A stretch of DNA of 64,000 bases from Microbacterium sp. RURRCA19A (GCF_900156455.1 NZ_FTNQ01000002.1:248001-312000), one strand, 5' to 3'; counted from the stretch's first letter, positions 1-8,477 are shown. Notes: generated by a model not told the origin, from the sequence alone. Translations and numbers: made by a program.

Positions 1-312
1 CGTGGGGACCGGCGCTCCGGTCATGATCCGGGCCGCTTCGCCCGGCTGGAGCACGGGATCCCGCGATGTTCCGGCCGGGAGGTCGGCGACGACCCGCAGC
101 GTCGCGGGGACGGTCGCGACGTCGTCGACCCGCACGGCGAAGCCGTCCATCGCGGAGTTGTCGAAGCCGGGCACGTCGACCGCCGCGCGCACGGGATGCC
201 GCAGCACCCGGCCACGGGCCCGATCGAGCGGACGGACCTCCGGCGCGAAGGGCTCCACGACCGACAGGATCGCGGCCAGGTGCGCGGACACCGCGATCAC
301 GGACGGGGGCAT
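1..312 (-). CDS. moeA: Molybdopterin molybdotransferase MoeA, N-terminal part (gene runs off the left edge)
   Basis: MoeA inserts molybdate into adenylylated molybdopterin in the last step of molybdenum cofactor synthesis. Only the first 104 codons are in the window. The translation shows the family hallmarks DNSAMDGFAVR (about residues 50-60) and ARIMTGAPVP at the window edge. The start chosen is the ATG at 312, because a TACGCT box lies 6 nt upstream, a leaderless arrangement; an in-frame ATG at 342 is the alternative. The 5' end is complete and the 3' end is missing. The fdhD and fdhF genes 3 kb away are consumers of this cofactor. Confidence 0.88.
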   Translation of the reverse strand, partial: MPPSVIAVSAHLAAILSVVEPFAPEVRPLDRARGRVLRHPVRAAVDVPGFDNSAMDGFAVRVDDVATVPATLRVVADLPAGTSRDPVLQPGEAARIMTGAPVPT

Positions 313-318
313 CCCCTC

Positions 319-324
319 AGCGTA
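319..324 (-). promoter_or_regulatory. -10 box of leaderless moeA
   Basis: TACGCT on the minus strand, 6 nt before the moeA ATG. The position implies transcription starting at or next to the start codon. No -35 box is evident. Confidence 0.5.
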
Positions 325-439
325 GGCGTCGGGTCTCGGCATCCGGTCCGGTCGTGTCGCCGTGGCGAGCGAGGGGTCCGGGACGGGCGGAGAATGCCCA
401 CGGCGGCGTCGGTGCTCCCCGACTCGACCGCGGCGCGAG

Positions 440-445
440 TACCGT
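440..445 (+). promoter_or_regulatory. -10 box of leaderless DUF1990 gene
   Basis: TACCGT followed by 7 nt and then the ATG at 453, with no Shine-Dalgarno sequence. It fits the leaderless pattern seen repeatedly in this window. Confidence 0.5.
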
Positions 446-452
446 GTGCGGC

Positions 453-941
453 ATGAGCGACCTGACCTACCCCGAGATCGGGGCGACGGCAGGGCGGCTG
501 CCGCCGGGGTACCACCACGTCCGCGCGGAACGCGTGATCGGGCGCGGGCGGGTCGCGTTCGAGCAGGCCGCCGACGCGCTGCTGTGCGGGAACGTGCAAC
601 GGCGGGCGGGCGCGACCGTGCGCCTGTCCGAGACGCCCCTACGCGTGGGGACCCGCATCGACATGCGGCTCGGGCCGTTCGGCATCCCGTGCCTGGTCGT
701 GTGGGCGGAGCGCGACGAGGAGCACGCCGGATTCGCCTACGGATCGCTGCCCGGGCACCCCGAGAGCGGCGAGGAACGCTTCGAGCTGACGCTGGCGCCC
801 TCGGGCGAGGTGACCTTCAGGATCACGGCGTTCTCGCGCCCCGGCCGCTGGTTCACGCGCCTCGCGTGGCCGGTGAACCGCGCGATCCAGCGCCGCATGA
901 CCCAGCGCTACCTCTGCACCTTGGATTCGCCGACGCGCTGA
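453..941 (+). CDS. DUF1990 family protein
   Basis: A 162-residue protein matching the DUF1990 (UPF0548-like) pattern: an N-terminal LTYPEIGAT motif, a GYHHVRAER segment, RVGTRIDMRLG in the middle, and a C-terminal region where a tract like FSRPGRWFTRLAWPVNRAIQ precedes QRYL. The family has no established reaction; its fold is thought to be SRPBCC/START-like, which would give a hydrophobic ligand pocket. No signal peptide or membrane helix is seen, so it is probably cytoplasmic. It stands alone between moeA and the convergent copper cluster. The ATG start is supported by the TACCGT box 7 nt upstream. Confidence 0.75.
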   Translation: MSDLTYPEIGATAGRLPPGYHHVRAERVIGRGRVAFEQAADALLCGNVQRRAGATVRLSETPLRVGTRIDMRLGPFGIPCLVVWAERDEEHAGFAYGSLPGHPESGEERFELTLAPSGEVTFRITAFSRPGRWFTRLAWPVNRAIQRRMTQRYLCTLDSPTR

Positions 942-1052
942 CCCTCCGCGCCCGGGAACGGGCGGAGCCGCGCACAACTCCGGCACAACCACCCCCGGCC
1001 CGCGCCGATCCGCCGGAGTCGTGCACACCGGATGCCACGTCCCGACGGAAAC

Positions 1053-1076
1053 GGGGAGGAGCCGCAGCCCCTCCCC
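1053..1076. terminator. Hairpin between convergent DUF1990 gene and copC
   Basis: GGGGAGG and CCTCCCC form a 7-bp GC stem around a 10-nt loop in the gap between the two convergent genes. It could end transcription from either side. There is no strong T tract, so the call is modest. Confidence 0.4.
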
Positions 1077-1083
1077 GCCCGTG

Positions 1084-1695
1084 TCACTCGGAGTCCGACT
1101 CGCCTTTCCGGCGAGGCCGGACGAGCAGCACCACGACGACGCCCACGACGATGACCGCGACGCCGCCGACCGACAGGCCGATCACCAGGCCCGACGGCGC
1201 GGCCGCGGGGGCCGAGGCATCCGGGGCCGCCTCCTCCTGCTGCGACGCCACGTTCGCACACGGGGACGCGTCGGAGCCGGTGCCGACCGGCTCCCCCGCC
1301 GCGGGCGCGTACGAGAACGTGTAGGTGCCCGAGACGGGGTGGCCGTCGGACGACACCGCCCGCCACGTCACCTGATACTCGCCGGCATTCCCGAGCTCGA
1401 CCGGGGTGGTGAGCGTCGGGCCGGCGAGCGCGGTGCAGTCGGTCTCGTAGTGCCGGGCGTCGGGCCCCACCACGATGACCTCGTTCCCGCCGTCGGCGCC
1501 GAGGAGGTTGGCGCTGAAGGTGAGCGTGACGTCCGCGGCGGTCGAGACCGTCGTGTCCGCCGCCGGCGTGGCCGAGACGAGGCTGTCGTGCGCCGACGCG
1601 GCCGGGGCTGCACCGAACGCGGCGCCCACGGCGGCCGCGGCGACGATGAGGCCGAGGACGCCGGCTCGACGCCGAGGCGCCGTGAGCGCGCGCAC
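1084..1695 (-). CDS. copC: Copper resistance CopC domain protein, membrane-anchored
   Basis: A 203-residue exported protein. It has an N-terminal signal sequence (residues about 10-35) ending ASA, so the mature chain begins with His. That His is the copper-brace ligand position known for CopC proteins. A single CopC immunoglobulin-like domain follows, with the typical segments VSATPAADTTV and WRAVSSDGHPVSGTYTFSY. An Ala/Pro linker leads to a C-terminal membrane helix (about 172-195) and an RPRRK tail. The GTG start lies 2 nt after the ycnI stop, so the pair is translationally coupled. It probably binds copper at the outer membrane face. No CopD partner is visible. Confidence 0.87.
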   Translation of the reverse strand: MRALTAPRRRAGVLGLIVAAAAVGAAFGAAPAASAHDSLVSATPAADTTVSTAADVTLTFSANLLGADGGNEVIVVGPDARHYETDCTALAGPTLTTPVELGNAGEYQVTWRAVSSDGHPVSGTYTFSYAPAAGEPVGTGSDASPCANVASQQEEAAPDASAPAAAPSGLVIGLSVGGVAVIVVGVVVVLLVRPRRKGESDSE

Positions 1696-1697
1696 GA

Positions 1698-2438
1698 TCA
1701 GGCCTTCTTCGAACGACGGGCGAACGCCACCGCGCCGAGCACCGCGCCACCGACGGCGATCACGAGCGCGGCGATGCTGAGCCCGAGCGCAGCGCCCGCG
1801 GAGCCGTCCGTGGACGCCGCCGCGGTCATGTCGTGGTCGTCGGCAGCGGGCGCGGCGGTCGCGGAGCCGTGGCTCGCCCCGTGACCCGTGGTCGGCGGCG
1901 TGTCGTTGATGTAGAGCACCGGAGCGGGCTCGAGCGTGTCGTCGGCGGCGACCTCGTCGGGCGTGGCCGACCAGTTCACGACCTCGCCGTCGGAGTACGT
2001 CTGCACCGCGGGGAGGACGACGTGTCCGGCGTCGGGCACGGGTCCGAGCACGGCCGAGAACATCTGGAACTGGTCCTGACCGATGCCCACGCCGGGGTCG
2101 GCCTGCCACACGATCTTCAGCGGGGCGTCGGTGACGGTGTTGCCGTCGATCTCGACGGGCGCCGGCAGGGCGCCCCTCTCGACGGTCGCGGTCCAGCCGG
2201 GAACGGGCTGCACGAGGACCGCCGTGAACGGGGTGTCGGTCGGGAGGGTGACCTCGACCTTGACGGTCGACGCCGTCTCCGACTCGGTCGGGACGCGGAA
2301 GTTCACCGTGGCGTAGCTGCCCGGCGTGGCGGTGTTCGGGTTGACGGTGACGTGTGCGGATGCCGCGAGGGGCACGCCCAGAGCGAGGGCGAGGCCGGCG
2401 GCCGCGCCCACGAGGGCGCGCGAAAGGGAACGGGACAT
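1698..2438 (-). CDS. ycnI: YcnI/DUF1775 copper-binding family protein
   Basis: A 246-residue secreted and membrane-tethered protein. Its signal peptide ends LAASA, leaving His as the first mature residue, as in DUF1775 copper chaperones. The DUF1775 domain (about 30-165) contains AHVTVNPNTATPG and NFRVPTESE. A low-complexity His/Asp-containing linker follows, then a C-terminal helix (about 217-240) and RRSKKA. The gene sits 3' of a membrane protein gene and 5' of copC on the same strand, so the three probably handle copper together at the cell surface. The ATG start is followed by a normal signal peptide. Confidence 0.88.
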   Translation of the reverse strand: MSRSLSRALVGAAAGLALALGVPLAASAHVTVNPNTATPGSYATVNFRVPTESETASTVKVEVTLPTDTPFTAVLVQPVPGWTATVERGALPAPVEIDGNTVTDAPLKIVWQADPGVGIGQDQFQMFSAVLGPVPDAGHVVLPAVQTYSDGEVVNWSATPDEVAADDTLEPAPVLYINDTPPTTGHGASHGSATAAPAADDHDMTAAASTDGSAGAALGLSIAALVIAVGGAVLGAVAFARRSKKA

Positions 2439-2509
2439 GAAGGCTGCTTTCTGGATGTGCGCAGGCGTGATCGCACGCCGAAGCGCGAAGAGGTGAAGAG
2501 GAAGGGGGA

Positions 2510-3103
2510 CTACGCCGCGAGCGGCGGACCCCGGTGCCTCATCACCGACAGCACGGTCATGCGGACCGTGAGCAGCGGCGCCTCCGGACGCATCCGCGGC
2601 GCGACGCGGGGGCGCGGCGCCGTGACGGGCGCGAGGGCGCGGAACGTGTCGGACAGAAGTCCGGCGACCGCGCGCAGCGCCCGCTCACCGGAGCCGAGCG
2701 CGACCACCGTGACGGCGGCGGCGAGCGCGTGCGCGACCCACATCCACGGCGATTCGGTGCCCGTGAGGCCGTGCGAGTGACCGGATGCCGCCACCTCGGC
2801 GAGCGCGGTCGCACCGGTGTGATGCCCGGTCGCGGCGATGCCCCCGCTGAGGTCGAGCGCCAGCAACGAATGGAACAGCAACTGGCTGGCGGCGATCGCG
2901 GCCGTCAACCGCCACCACGACACGGTGCGTCCGACGAGGGCGATGCACAGGGGCGACGCGAGGCTGAGGGCCAGGACGACGTTCAGGACGGCGGGCAGCT
3001 CACCGGCGGCGACGGTGTGCGACAGGGTCGCGACGAAGGTCGCGAGCACGGCGGCGGAGACCCCGCGTGCCGCGCGGCGTGCGCGCCCCGCTCTCGCCGA
3101 CAT
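2510..3103 (-). CDS. Polytopic membrane protein with histidine-rich loop, first gene of the copper cluster
   Basis: A 197-residue protein with about four hydrophobic segments (roughly residues 15-35, 38-60, 65-85, 125-150). Between the last two is a His-rich loop (GHHTG and GHSHG). I cannot assign a named family. The location immediately upstream of ycnI-copC and the His clusters suggest a metal-related role, which is inference. The ATG at 3103 was chosen because GGAGG lies 8 nt upstream; longer readings lack a binding site. The 71-nt gap to ycnI contains only a small GGCGTG/CACGCC hairpin. Confidence 0.72.
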   Translation of the reverse strand: MSARAGRARRAARGVSAAVLATFVATLSHTVAAGELPAVLNVVLALSLASPLCIALVGRTVSWWRLTAAIAASQLLFHSLLALDLSGGIAATGHHTGATALAEVAASGHSHGLTGTESPWMWVAHALAAAVTVVALGSGERALRAVAGLLSDTFRALAPVTAPRPRVAPRMRPEAPLLTVRMTVLSVMRHRGPPLAA

Positions 3104-3219
3104 GCCGATCCTCCGTCTCCGTTCCCTGCCATTCCACCACACGGGTCGGACACCGCGGCGCCCGGGAACCCGGCCCCGACGGCGCCCCACCCACCCGCCC
3201 CGATGTCGCACCCCGGGCG

Positions 3220-3225
3220 TACGCT
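3220..3225 (+). promoter_or_regulatory. -10 box upstream of the fdhD leader ORF
   Basis: TACGCT, then 6 nt, then an ATG at 3232. The spacing matches the leaderless pattern, so transcription probably begins at the short leader ORF rather than directly at fdhD. Confidence 0.45.
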
Positions 3226-3231
3226 CGACCC

Positions 3232-3261
3232 ATGTCCCCCTCGTTGCACGGCCGGTCCTGA
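3232..3261 (+). CDS. Possible 9-residue leader peptide before fdhD
   Basis: A short ORF encoding MSPSLHGRS. Its ATG lies 6 nt after a TACGCT box and its TGA ends 1 nt before the fdhD ATG. fdhD itself has no Shine-Dalgarno sequence, so ribosomes may reach it by termination and re-initiation from this leader. The peptide has no recognised attenuator motif. It may be only a translational coupling device or a chance ORF. Confidence 0.35.
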   Translation: MSPSLHGRS

Positions 3262-3262
3262 G

Positions 3263-4141
3263 ATGGGACGCCTGACCGCCTCGCGTCGCGTCACCCGCAT
3301 CACGCTCGACGGCGTGAACAGACAGCGGCCGGATGCCGTCGCCGTCGAGGAGCCGCTCGAGATCCGAGTCGCCGGGTCACCGCTGTCGGTGACGATGCGC
3401 ACGCCCGGCCACGACGTCGAGCTCGCCGCCGGGTTCCTCGTGTCCGAGGGCGTCATCCACCGCGGAGACCAGTTCGCGCGGGCGATCCACTGCGGAGGGC
3501 CGGGCACCGGCGGCGCCGACGGCAACACCTACAACGTCCTCGATCTCACGCTGGCCCCCGGCGTGACGCTTCCCTCCCCCGACATCGCCCGCAACTTCTA
3601 CACCACGAGTTCGTGCGGCGTGTGCGGCACGGCATCCATCGAGGCCGTCGAGAAGGTGTCGTCGTACGACGTGTCGGGGGATGGCATCCGGGTCGACGCC
3701 GTCGATCTGGCGGGCTTGCCCGATCGGCTCCGCGAGGGCCAGAAGGTGTTCGAGAAGACGGGCGGGCTGCACGCGGCGGCGCTCTTCGACGTCGCGTCCG
3801 GCGAACTGCTCGTGGTGCGGGAAGACGTCGGGCGGCACAACGCCGTCGACAAGGTCGTCGGGTGGGCGCTGCTCAACGACCGCCTGCCCCTGCGCGGGAC
3901 CGTGCTGCAGGTGTCCGGCCGCGTGAGCTTCGAGCTCGTGCAGAAGGCCGTGATGGCCGGCATCCCGATCCTGTCCGCCGTCTCCGCACCGTCGTCGCTC
4001 GCGATCGAACTGGCCGAGCGCGCGGGACTCACCGTCGCAGGATTCGTCCGCGGCGGCAGCATGAACCTCTACACACGCCCGGATCGCATCATCGTTCCGT
4101 CCACAACCCCCGCACTCGCCGAGACCTCCGGCGTACGCTGA
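3263..4141 (+). CDS. fdhD: Formate dehydrogenase accessory sulfurtransferase FdhD
   Basis: FdhD carries sulfur from a cysteine desulfurase to the bis-MGD cofactor and so activates formate-dehydrogenase-like enzymes. The 292-residue product has the family landmarks: [25 protein letters not shown] (about 49-63), the sulfur-carrying SCGVCG motif (Cys118 and Cys121), and [15 protein letters not shown]. The C-terminus reads [11 protein letters not shown], close to the usual GF.RG...N.Y pattern. Length is normal. It is followed 60 nt later by the oxidoreductase it presumably activates. Confidence 0.95.
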   Translation: MGRLTASRRVTRITLDGVNRQRPDAVAVEEPLEIRVAGSPLSVTMRTPGHDVELAAGFLVSEGVIHRGDQFARAIHCGGPGTGGADGNTYNVLDLTLAPGVTLPSPDIARNFYTTSSCGVCGTASIEAVEKVSSYDVSGDGIRVDAVDLAGLPDRLREGQKVFEKTGGLHAAALFDVASGELLVVREDVGRHNAVDKVVGWALLNDRLPLRGTVLQVSGRVSFELVQKAVMAGIPILSAVSAPSSLAIELAERAGLTVAGFVRGGSMNLYTRPDRIIVPSTTPALAETSGVR

Positions 4142-4201
4142 CCGAAGGCGCACGGTGTGTGGATGCCACCGCTCCCGCGCCGAAACCATCGGAGGGTGAA
4201 C

Positions 4202-6523
4202 ATGGGTGACGCGTTCGGGCTGATGAAGGACGCACCGCGTCAGGGCGGGCTCGGACCCGCCGTCACGGGCGACTGGGCGAGTACCGGCGAGTACGAGCAC
4301 CCGGCCGCCGGATGGGGTGCCGCGCTCACGGTCGGCAAGGTCCTGCTCGAGCAGCGTCAGCCGATCGCCGGCACCAAGGCGATGTTCACGATGAACCACC
4401 CGAAGAGCGGTTTCGACTGCCCCGGGTGCGCGTGGCCCGACGACAAGGGTGTGACCCTCGACATCTGCGAGAACGGCATCAAGCACGTCACGTGGGAGAT
4501 GACCCACAAGCGCGTCGGCAAGGAGTTCTTCGCCGCGCACTCCGTCTCCGAGCTCGCCGAGTGGACCGATTTCGCCCTCGAGGATGCCGGGCGACTCGTC
4601 GGACCGATGGCGTACGACGCCGCGACCGATCACTACGTCCCCATCTCGTGGAACGACGCGTTCCGGTTGATCGCCGATCACCTGCGAGGGCTCGACAGCC
4701 CCGACCAGGCCGCGTTCTACACCTCGGGTCGCCTGAGCAACGAGGCGTCGTTCCTGTACCAGCTGTTCGCGCGCGAACTCGGCACGAACAACCTCCCCGA
4801 CTGCTCGAACATGTGCCACGAGGGCTCGGGCCGGGGGCTCACGGCATCCCTCGCCACCGGCAAGGGCACCGCCGACCTCGAGGACTGGCAGAACTGCGAC
4901 GCCCTGTTCGTGCTGGGGGTCAACGCAGCCTCGAACGCGCCGCGCATGCTCACGAGCCTCGCCGAAGCGGTCGAGCGCGGTGCGCAGGTCGTGCACGTGA
5001 ACCCGCTCCGCGAGGTCGCCGCCACGCGCACGATCGTGCCGCACGAGATCGTCGACATGGCGACGTTCCACGACCACCCGACGAGCACGCTCAACCTGCA
5101 GGTGCGCCCGGGCGGCGACCTGGCGCTGATCCGCGGCATGGCGAAGGTCGTGTTCGAGGCCGCCGAGCGCGACCCCTCGGTGCTCGACCAGGCCTTCATC
5201 GACGGTTACACCCACGACTACGAGGCGTACCGCGCGCTCGTCGAGGCGACCCCGTGGGACGCCCTGGTCACGCAGGCGGGGCTGACCGAGACCGAGATCC
5301 GCGCCGCGGCCGACATCTACCTCGCGTCGGAGCGCACCGTGATCAGCTGGTGCCTCGGCGTCAGCCAGCACGAGCACGGCGTCGACACCGTGCGCGAGAT
5401 CGTCAACCTGCTGCTCCTGCGCGGCAACGTCGGCCGGCTCGGCACGGGGCCGTCGCCGGTGCGCGGCCACAGCAACGTGCAGGGCAACCGCACGTGCGGC
5501 ATCAACCACAAGCCGACGGAGGAGTGGCTCGCGAAGCTCGACGAGGTGTGCGGCATCCGCTCGCCCCGCGATCCCGGACTCGACACCGTGCACACAGTCG
5601 CCGCCCTCCACCGCGGCGACCTCAAGGTCTTCGTCGGGATGGGCGGCAACTTCGTGCGGGCCGCTCCCGACACGAAGCTCACGGCCGAGGGCATGAGCCG
5701 CTGCGAACTCACGGTGCACGTGAGCACGAAGCTCAACCGCAGCCACCTCACGCACGGCAAGGCGGCGCTGATCCTCCCGTGCCTCGGTCGCACCGAACGC
5801 GACGAGCAGGAATCCGGTCCGCAGTCGATCTCGACCGAGGATGCCATGAGCTCCGTCATGCTCTCGCTCGGGTCGCGCAAGCCCGCGTCGCCGCACCTGC
5901 TCAGCGAGCCGGCGATCATCGCCCGCATGGCGCGCGCGGCGATGCCCGAGTCGGCGACGCCGTGGGAGTGGTACGTCGGCGATTACGACCGCATCCGCGA
6001 CACCATGGCGAAGGTGCTGCCCGGGTTCGAGGGCTTCAACGAACTCGTCCGACAGCACTGGGGCTTCCGCATCCCGCAGCCCGCGCGCGAGCGCGACTTC
6101 CGCACGCCTTCGGGCAAGGCGGAGTTCTCCACCGCCGAGCTGCCCGACGTGATCCCCGCCGACTCCGATGTGCTGGTGCTGCAGACCATGCGCTCGCACG
6201 ACCAGTGGAACACCACGATCTACTCGGCCGACGACCGCTACCGCGGGGTCCGCAACATCCGCGAGCTCATCTTCATGAACCGCAAGGACATGCGCGACCG
6301 CGGCATCGCCGAGGGCGACCTCGTCGACATCGTGGCGACCTCGCGAGACGGGTCGGTGCGGAGCATCACGGCGTTCCGCGCGCTCGAGTACGACACCCCG
6401 CGCGGGAGCGCCGCCGGGTACTTCCCCGAGATGAACGTGCTGCTCGGCCCCGACGACTACAGCCGTCAGAGCGACCAGCCGCTGATGAAGAGCCTGCGCG
6501 TGCGGGTGGCGAAGACCGCCTGA
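4202..6523 (+). CDS. FdhF/YdeP family molybdopterin oxidoreductase
   Basis: A 773-residue member of the formate-dehydrogenase-alpha-like YdeP group. Landmarks: the family's N-terminal FDCPGCAWPD motif (Cys73, Cys76), the molybdopterin-domain segments FYTSGRLSNEA and NLPDCSNMCHEGSG, and GPSPVRGHSNVQGNR. The C-terminal dinucleotide-binding domain includes MNRKDMRDRGI and NVLLGPDDYS. No Tat or Sec signal is seen, so it is cytoplasmic. The substrate is not certain: relatives are linked to formate oxidation or acid resistance. The ATG at 4202 has GGAGG upstream. Together with fdhD it forms a two-gene unit. Confidence 0.88.
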   Translation: MGDAFGLMKDAPRQGGLGPAVTGDWASTGEYEHPAAGWGAALTVGKVLLEQRQPIAGTKAMFTMNHPKSGFDCPGCAWPDDKGVTLDICENGIKHVTWEMTHKRVGKEFFAAHSVSELAEWTDFALEDAGRLVGPMAYDAATDHYVPISWNDAFRLIADHLRGLDSPDQAAFYTSGRLSNEASFLYQLFARELGTNNLPDCSNMCHEGSGRGLTASLATGKGTADLEDWQNCDALFVLGVNAASNAPRMLTSLAEAVERGAQVVHVNPLREVAATRTIVPHEIVDMATFHDHPTSTLNLQVRPGGDLALIRGMAKVVFEAAERDPSVLDQAFIDGYTHDYEAYRALVEATPWDALVTQAGLTETEIRAAADIYLASERTVISWCLGVSQHEHGVDTVREIVNLLLLRGNVGRLGTGPSPVRGHSNVQGNRTCGINHKPTEEWLAKLDEVCGIRSPRDPGLDTVHTVAALHRGDLKVFVGMGGNFVRAAPDTKLTAEGMSRCELTVHVSTKLNRSHLTHGKAALILPCLGRTERDEQESGPQSISTEDAMSSVMLSLGSRKPASPHLLSEPAIIARMARAAMPESATPWEWYVGDYDRIRDTMAKVLPGFEGFNELVRQHWGFRIPQPARERDFRTPSGKAEFSTAELPDVIPADSDVLVLQTMRSHDQWNTTIYSADDRYRGVRNIRELIFMNRKDMRDRGIAEGDLVDIVATSRDGSVRSITAFRALEYDTPRGSAAGYFPEMNVLLGPDDYSRQSDQPLMKSLRVRVAKTA

Positions 6524-6560
6524 CCGGATGCCGCCGCGCGGCGCGAGCGCCGTCGCCGGT

Positions 6561-7136
6561 TCACGCCGTGGGTGCGGCCCCGAGCACCGCGCGCAGACCG
6601 GCGGAGTACTCCTCAAACGTCACTCTCACCCCGAACGCCCGCTGGACGATGTACCCCTGCGCGAGCGCGACCATGTGGAGGCTCAGGTCGGCGGCATCCG
6701 TGCCGGGATGCTCGGCCACCCACGGGCCGAGGGCCTCCTCGTAGGCACGGCGGATGCGTCCCACGATGTGGGTGATCAGCTGCCTCATCTCGGGGTCGAT
6801 CGCGGCTTCCGCCCACATCTGCAGGACGACGGAGGCGGGGGTTCCGTCGTCGAATCCGCGGAGGAAGCCGGCCACGAGATCCAGCGGCGAGCGCGGCGCC
6901 GCATCGGAGGCGGCGATGTTCGCCTCCCGAGCCCCGATCACGGTGTTCGCGGCGTAGAGCGCGATCTGCGCCTTGCTCTCGAAGTGCGAGTAGATCGACC
7001 CCGTCGAGAGCCCGGACTCGGCGGAGATGTCGGCGATCGCCGTGCGCGTGAGTCCCTTGCGCTCCATCACCCGGATCGCGGCGGCGACGATCTCATCGCG
7101 GCGGGCCTGCGAGGACGCTTCGGTGAGTCTCGGCAT
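6561..7136 (-). CDS. TetR/AcrR family transcriptional regulator
   Basis: A 191-residue repressor. The N-terminal helix-turn-helix spans about residues 12-58 (TRTAIADISAESGLSTGSIYSHFESK); the rest is a helical ligand and dimerisation domain with no assigned ligand. It is divergent from the membrane protein at 7199. Its ATG at 7136 is only 6 nt from a TACTCT -10 box, and that box lies inside the first of two matching palindromes. The regulator therefore probably represses itself and its neighbour. The 3' end converges closely on fdhF, 37 nt apart. Confidence 0.88.
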   Translation of the reverse strand: MPRLTEASSQARRDEIVAAAIRVMERKGLTRTAIADISAESGLSTGSIYSHFESKAQIALYAANTVIGAREANIAASDAAPRSPLDLVAGFLRGFDDGTPASVVLQMWAEAAIDPEMRQLITHIVGRIRRAYEEALGPWVAEHPGTDAADLSLHMVALAQGYIVQRAFGVRVTFEEYSAGLRAVLGAAPTA

Positions 7137-7142
7137 GCAAAC

Positions 7143-7156
7143 AGAGTACCCGTTCT
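7143..7156. promoter_or_regulatory. TetR operator copy 1, overlapping the tetR -10 box
   Basis: The interval reads AGAGTACCCGTTCT, sitting inside the larger ACAGA-N8-TCTGT inverted repeat (7141-7158). Read on the minus strand it is AGAACGGGTACTCT, which matches the second copy in 11 of 14 positions. It covers the TACTCT -10 box of tetR (7143-7148, minus strand). Confidence 0.7.
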
Positions 7157-7157
7157 G

Positions 7158-7163
7158 TATAGT
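7158..7163 (+). promoter_or_regulatory. -10 box for the 7199 membrane protein gene
   Basis: TATAGT lies between the two operator copies. It would give a leader of roughly 30 nt containing the second operator and the GGAGG ribosome site. Confidence 0.5.
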
Positions 7164-7170
7164 CACACAC

Positions 7171-7184
7171 AGAACGCGCATTCT
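7171..7184. promoter_or_regulatory. TetR operator copy 2
   Basis: AGAACGCGCATTCT is an inverted repeat (AGAA/TTCT arms) that shares the pattern AGAACG-S-G-Y-A-Y-TCT with the site at 7143-7156. Centre-to-centre spacing is 28 bp. It sits just downstream of the TATAGT box, where a bound repressor would block the rightward gene. Confidence 0.7.
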
Positions 7185-7198
7185 TTTTGGAGGTCTTC

Positions 7199-8212
7199 GT
7201 GGCCACGCCCACCGATCCGCCCACCCACTGGGCCCGCTCCCTCGCCATCGCCGTCGGCGCGGCGGCCGTCGTCACGCTGATCGTCCTCGCCTTCCTGTGG
7301 CCGGTGGCCACGGCATCCGCGAAAGACATCCCGCTCGCCATCGTCGGCGATCCGATCGCGGTCGCGCAGGTCGAAACCGGGCTCACCGAGAAGGCCGACG
7401 GCGTGTTCGCCCCGACGACCTCCGACAGCCGGGACGCCGCGGTCGACGCGATCGAGCGACGAGAGGTCTACGGCGCCGTCGTCACCGGGCAGCAGCCCGA
7501 GGTCCTCCTCGCGACGGCGGCCAGCCCCGCGGTGGCGACGGCACTCCGGGGGGTGGCACAGGGTCTGCAGGCACAGGTGTCCGCGCGCCTCGCCTCGGCC
7601 GGCCAGAACCCCACGGCCGTCACGGTCACCGTCACCGACGTCGTGCCCCTGATCGACGCCGACCCCAACGGTGCAGGAATCGTCGCGATCGGCTTCCCTC
7701 TCGTCCTGGGGGGCCTCGCGGGTGGCATCCTGATCTCCATGCTCGTGACCGGGGTCGCCCGACGGATCACGGCGCTCGTCGTCTACGCGGCCGTCGCGGG
7801 AACCGCCGTCACCCTCATCGCGCACACGTGGTTCGGCATCCTGCCCGGCGATGCCCTCCCCCTCATCGCGGGCAACGCCCTCGCCATGCTCGGCACCGCG
7901 TCGTTCATCGTGGGTCTCAACGCGCTCATCGGCCCTCCCGGCATCGCGGTCGGCGCCGTGACGACGATGCTGATCGGCAACCCGCTGTCGGCGACCAGCA
8001 TGCCCGTCCAGTTCCTCGCGGCGCCGTGGGGCGGAGTCGGACAGTTCTTCGTCCCGGGGGCCTCCGCGACGCTCATCCGCGGCCTCGGCTACTTCCCCGC
8101 GGCGGACACGACACAGCCCTGGCTCGTCCTGGCCGCGTGGGCGCTCGTCGGTGTCGTGCTGAGCGCGATCGGTCACTGGCGGAACCGGGAGGTCGTCCAC
8201 CTCGCGGAGTGA
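7199..8212 (+). CDS. ABC-2/YhgE-like membrane protein, probable TetR target
   Basis: A 337-residue membrane protein. One N-terminal helix (about 12-36) is followed by an external domain of about 110 residues, then five or six helices (about residues 155-330). This layout resembles ABC-2/DUF3533-type export permeases, but no ATPase is adjacent and the substrate is unknown. The GTG at 7199 was chosen because GGAGG lies 5 nt upstream; an earlier in-frame ATG overlaps that ribosome site. It is divergent from the TetR gene and shares its operators, so it is likely induced by a toxic small molecule. Confidence 0.72.
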   Translation: MATPTDPPTHWARSLAIAVGAAAVVTLIVLAFLWPVATASAKDIPLAIVGDPIAVAQVETGLTEKADGVFAPTTSDSRDAAVDAIERREVYGAVVTGQQPEVLLATAASPAVATALRGVAQGLQAQVSARLASAGQNPTAVTVTVTDVVPLIDADPNGAGIVAIGFPLVLGGLAGGILISMLVTGVARRITALVVYAAVAGTAVTLIAHTWFGILPGDALPLIAGNALAMLGTASFIVGLNALIGPPGIAVGAVTTMLIGNPLSATSMPVQFLAAPWGGVGQFFVPGASATLIRGLGYFPAADTTQPWLVLAAWALVGVVLSAIGHWRNREVVHLAE

Positions 8213-8432
8213 GGGACGGGTCACAGCGAGCACTCCGCCATCCGCGCCGCGGACGTGGCCGGGCCGTGCAGCGGAGATCTCGCGAGACACGCCGCCCCAC
8301 ACCGCCCCACACCGGCGTGTCGTCCACCGACTCCGCACGACGGCACGCCACCCGGCGGTCACTCCGCACCCGAGCGCCCCGCCGCAGCCGGGGCCGCCGC
8401 TCCGCCCCGCCGCGCCCGGCGACACGCCCAAC

Positions 8433-8438
8433 TAGACT
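8433..8438 (+). promoter_or_regulatory. -10 box upstream of purL
   Basis: TAGACT about 40 nt before the purL start; no clear -35 box. The rest of the 265-nt gap holds a short direct repeat (two copies of CGCCCCACAC, around 8290-8310) and nothing else recognisable. Confidence 0.45.
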
Positions 8439-8477
8439 GTCCCCGTCCGGCCCCTGCGATTCTTGGAGCTCAGCCGC

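Noticed and set aside
4424..4440. Selenocysteine in the FdhF/YdeP-type enzyme
   Set aside because: The frame contains no in-frame TGA before its natural stop, and the relevant position is ordinary cysteine-family sequence.
3377..6616. A 1079-codon minus-strand frame opposite fdhD and fdhF
   Set aside because: It covers two clear genes in antisense, and its composition is typical of a shadow frame.
8280..8330. Direct repeat CGCCCCACAC upstream of purL as a riboswitch or operator
   Set aside because: Only two adjacent copies, with no purine-riboswitch-like junction or inverted symmetry.
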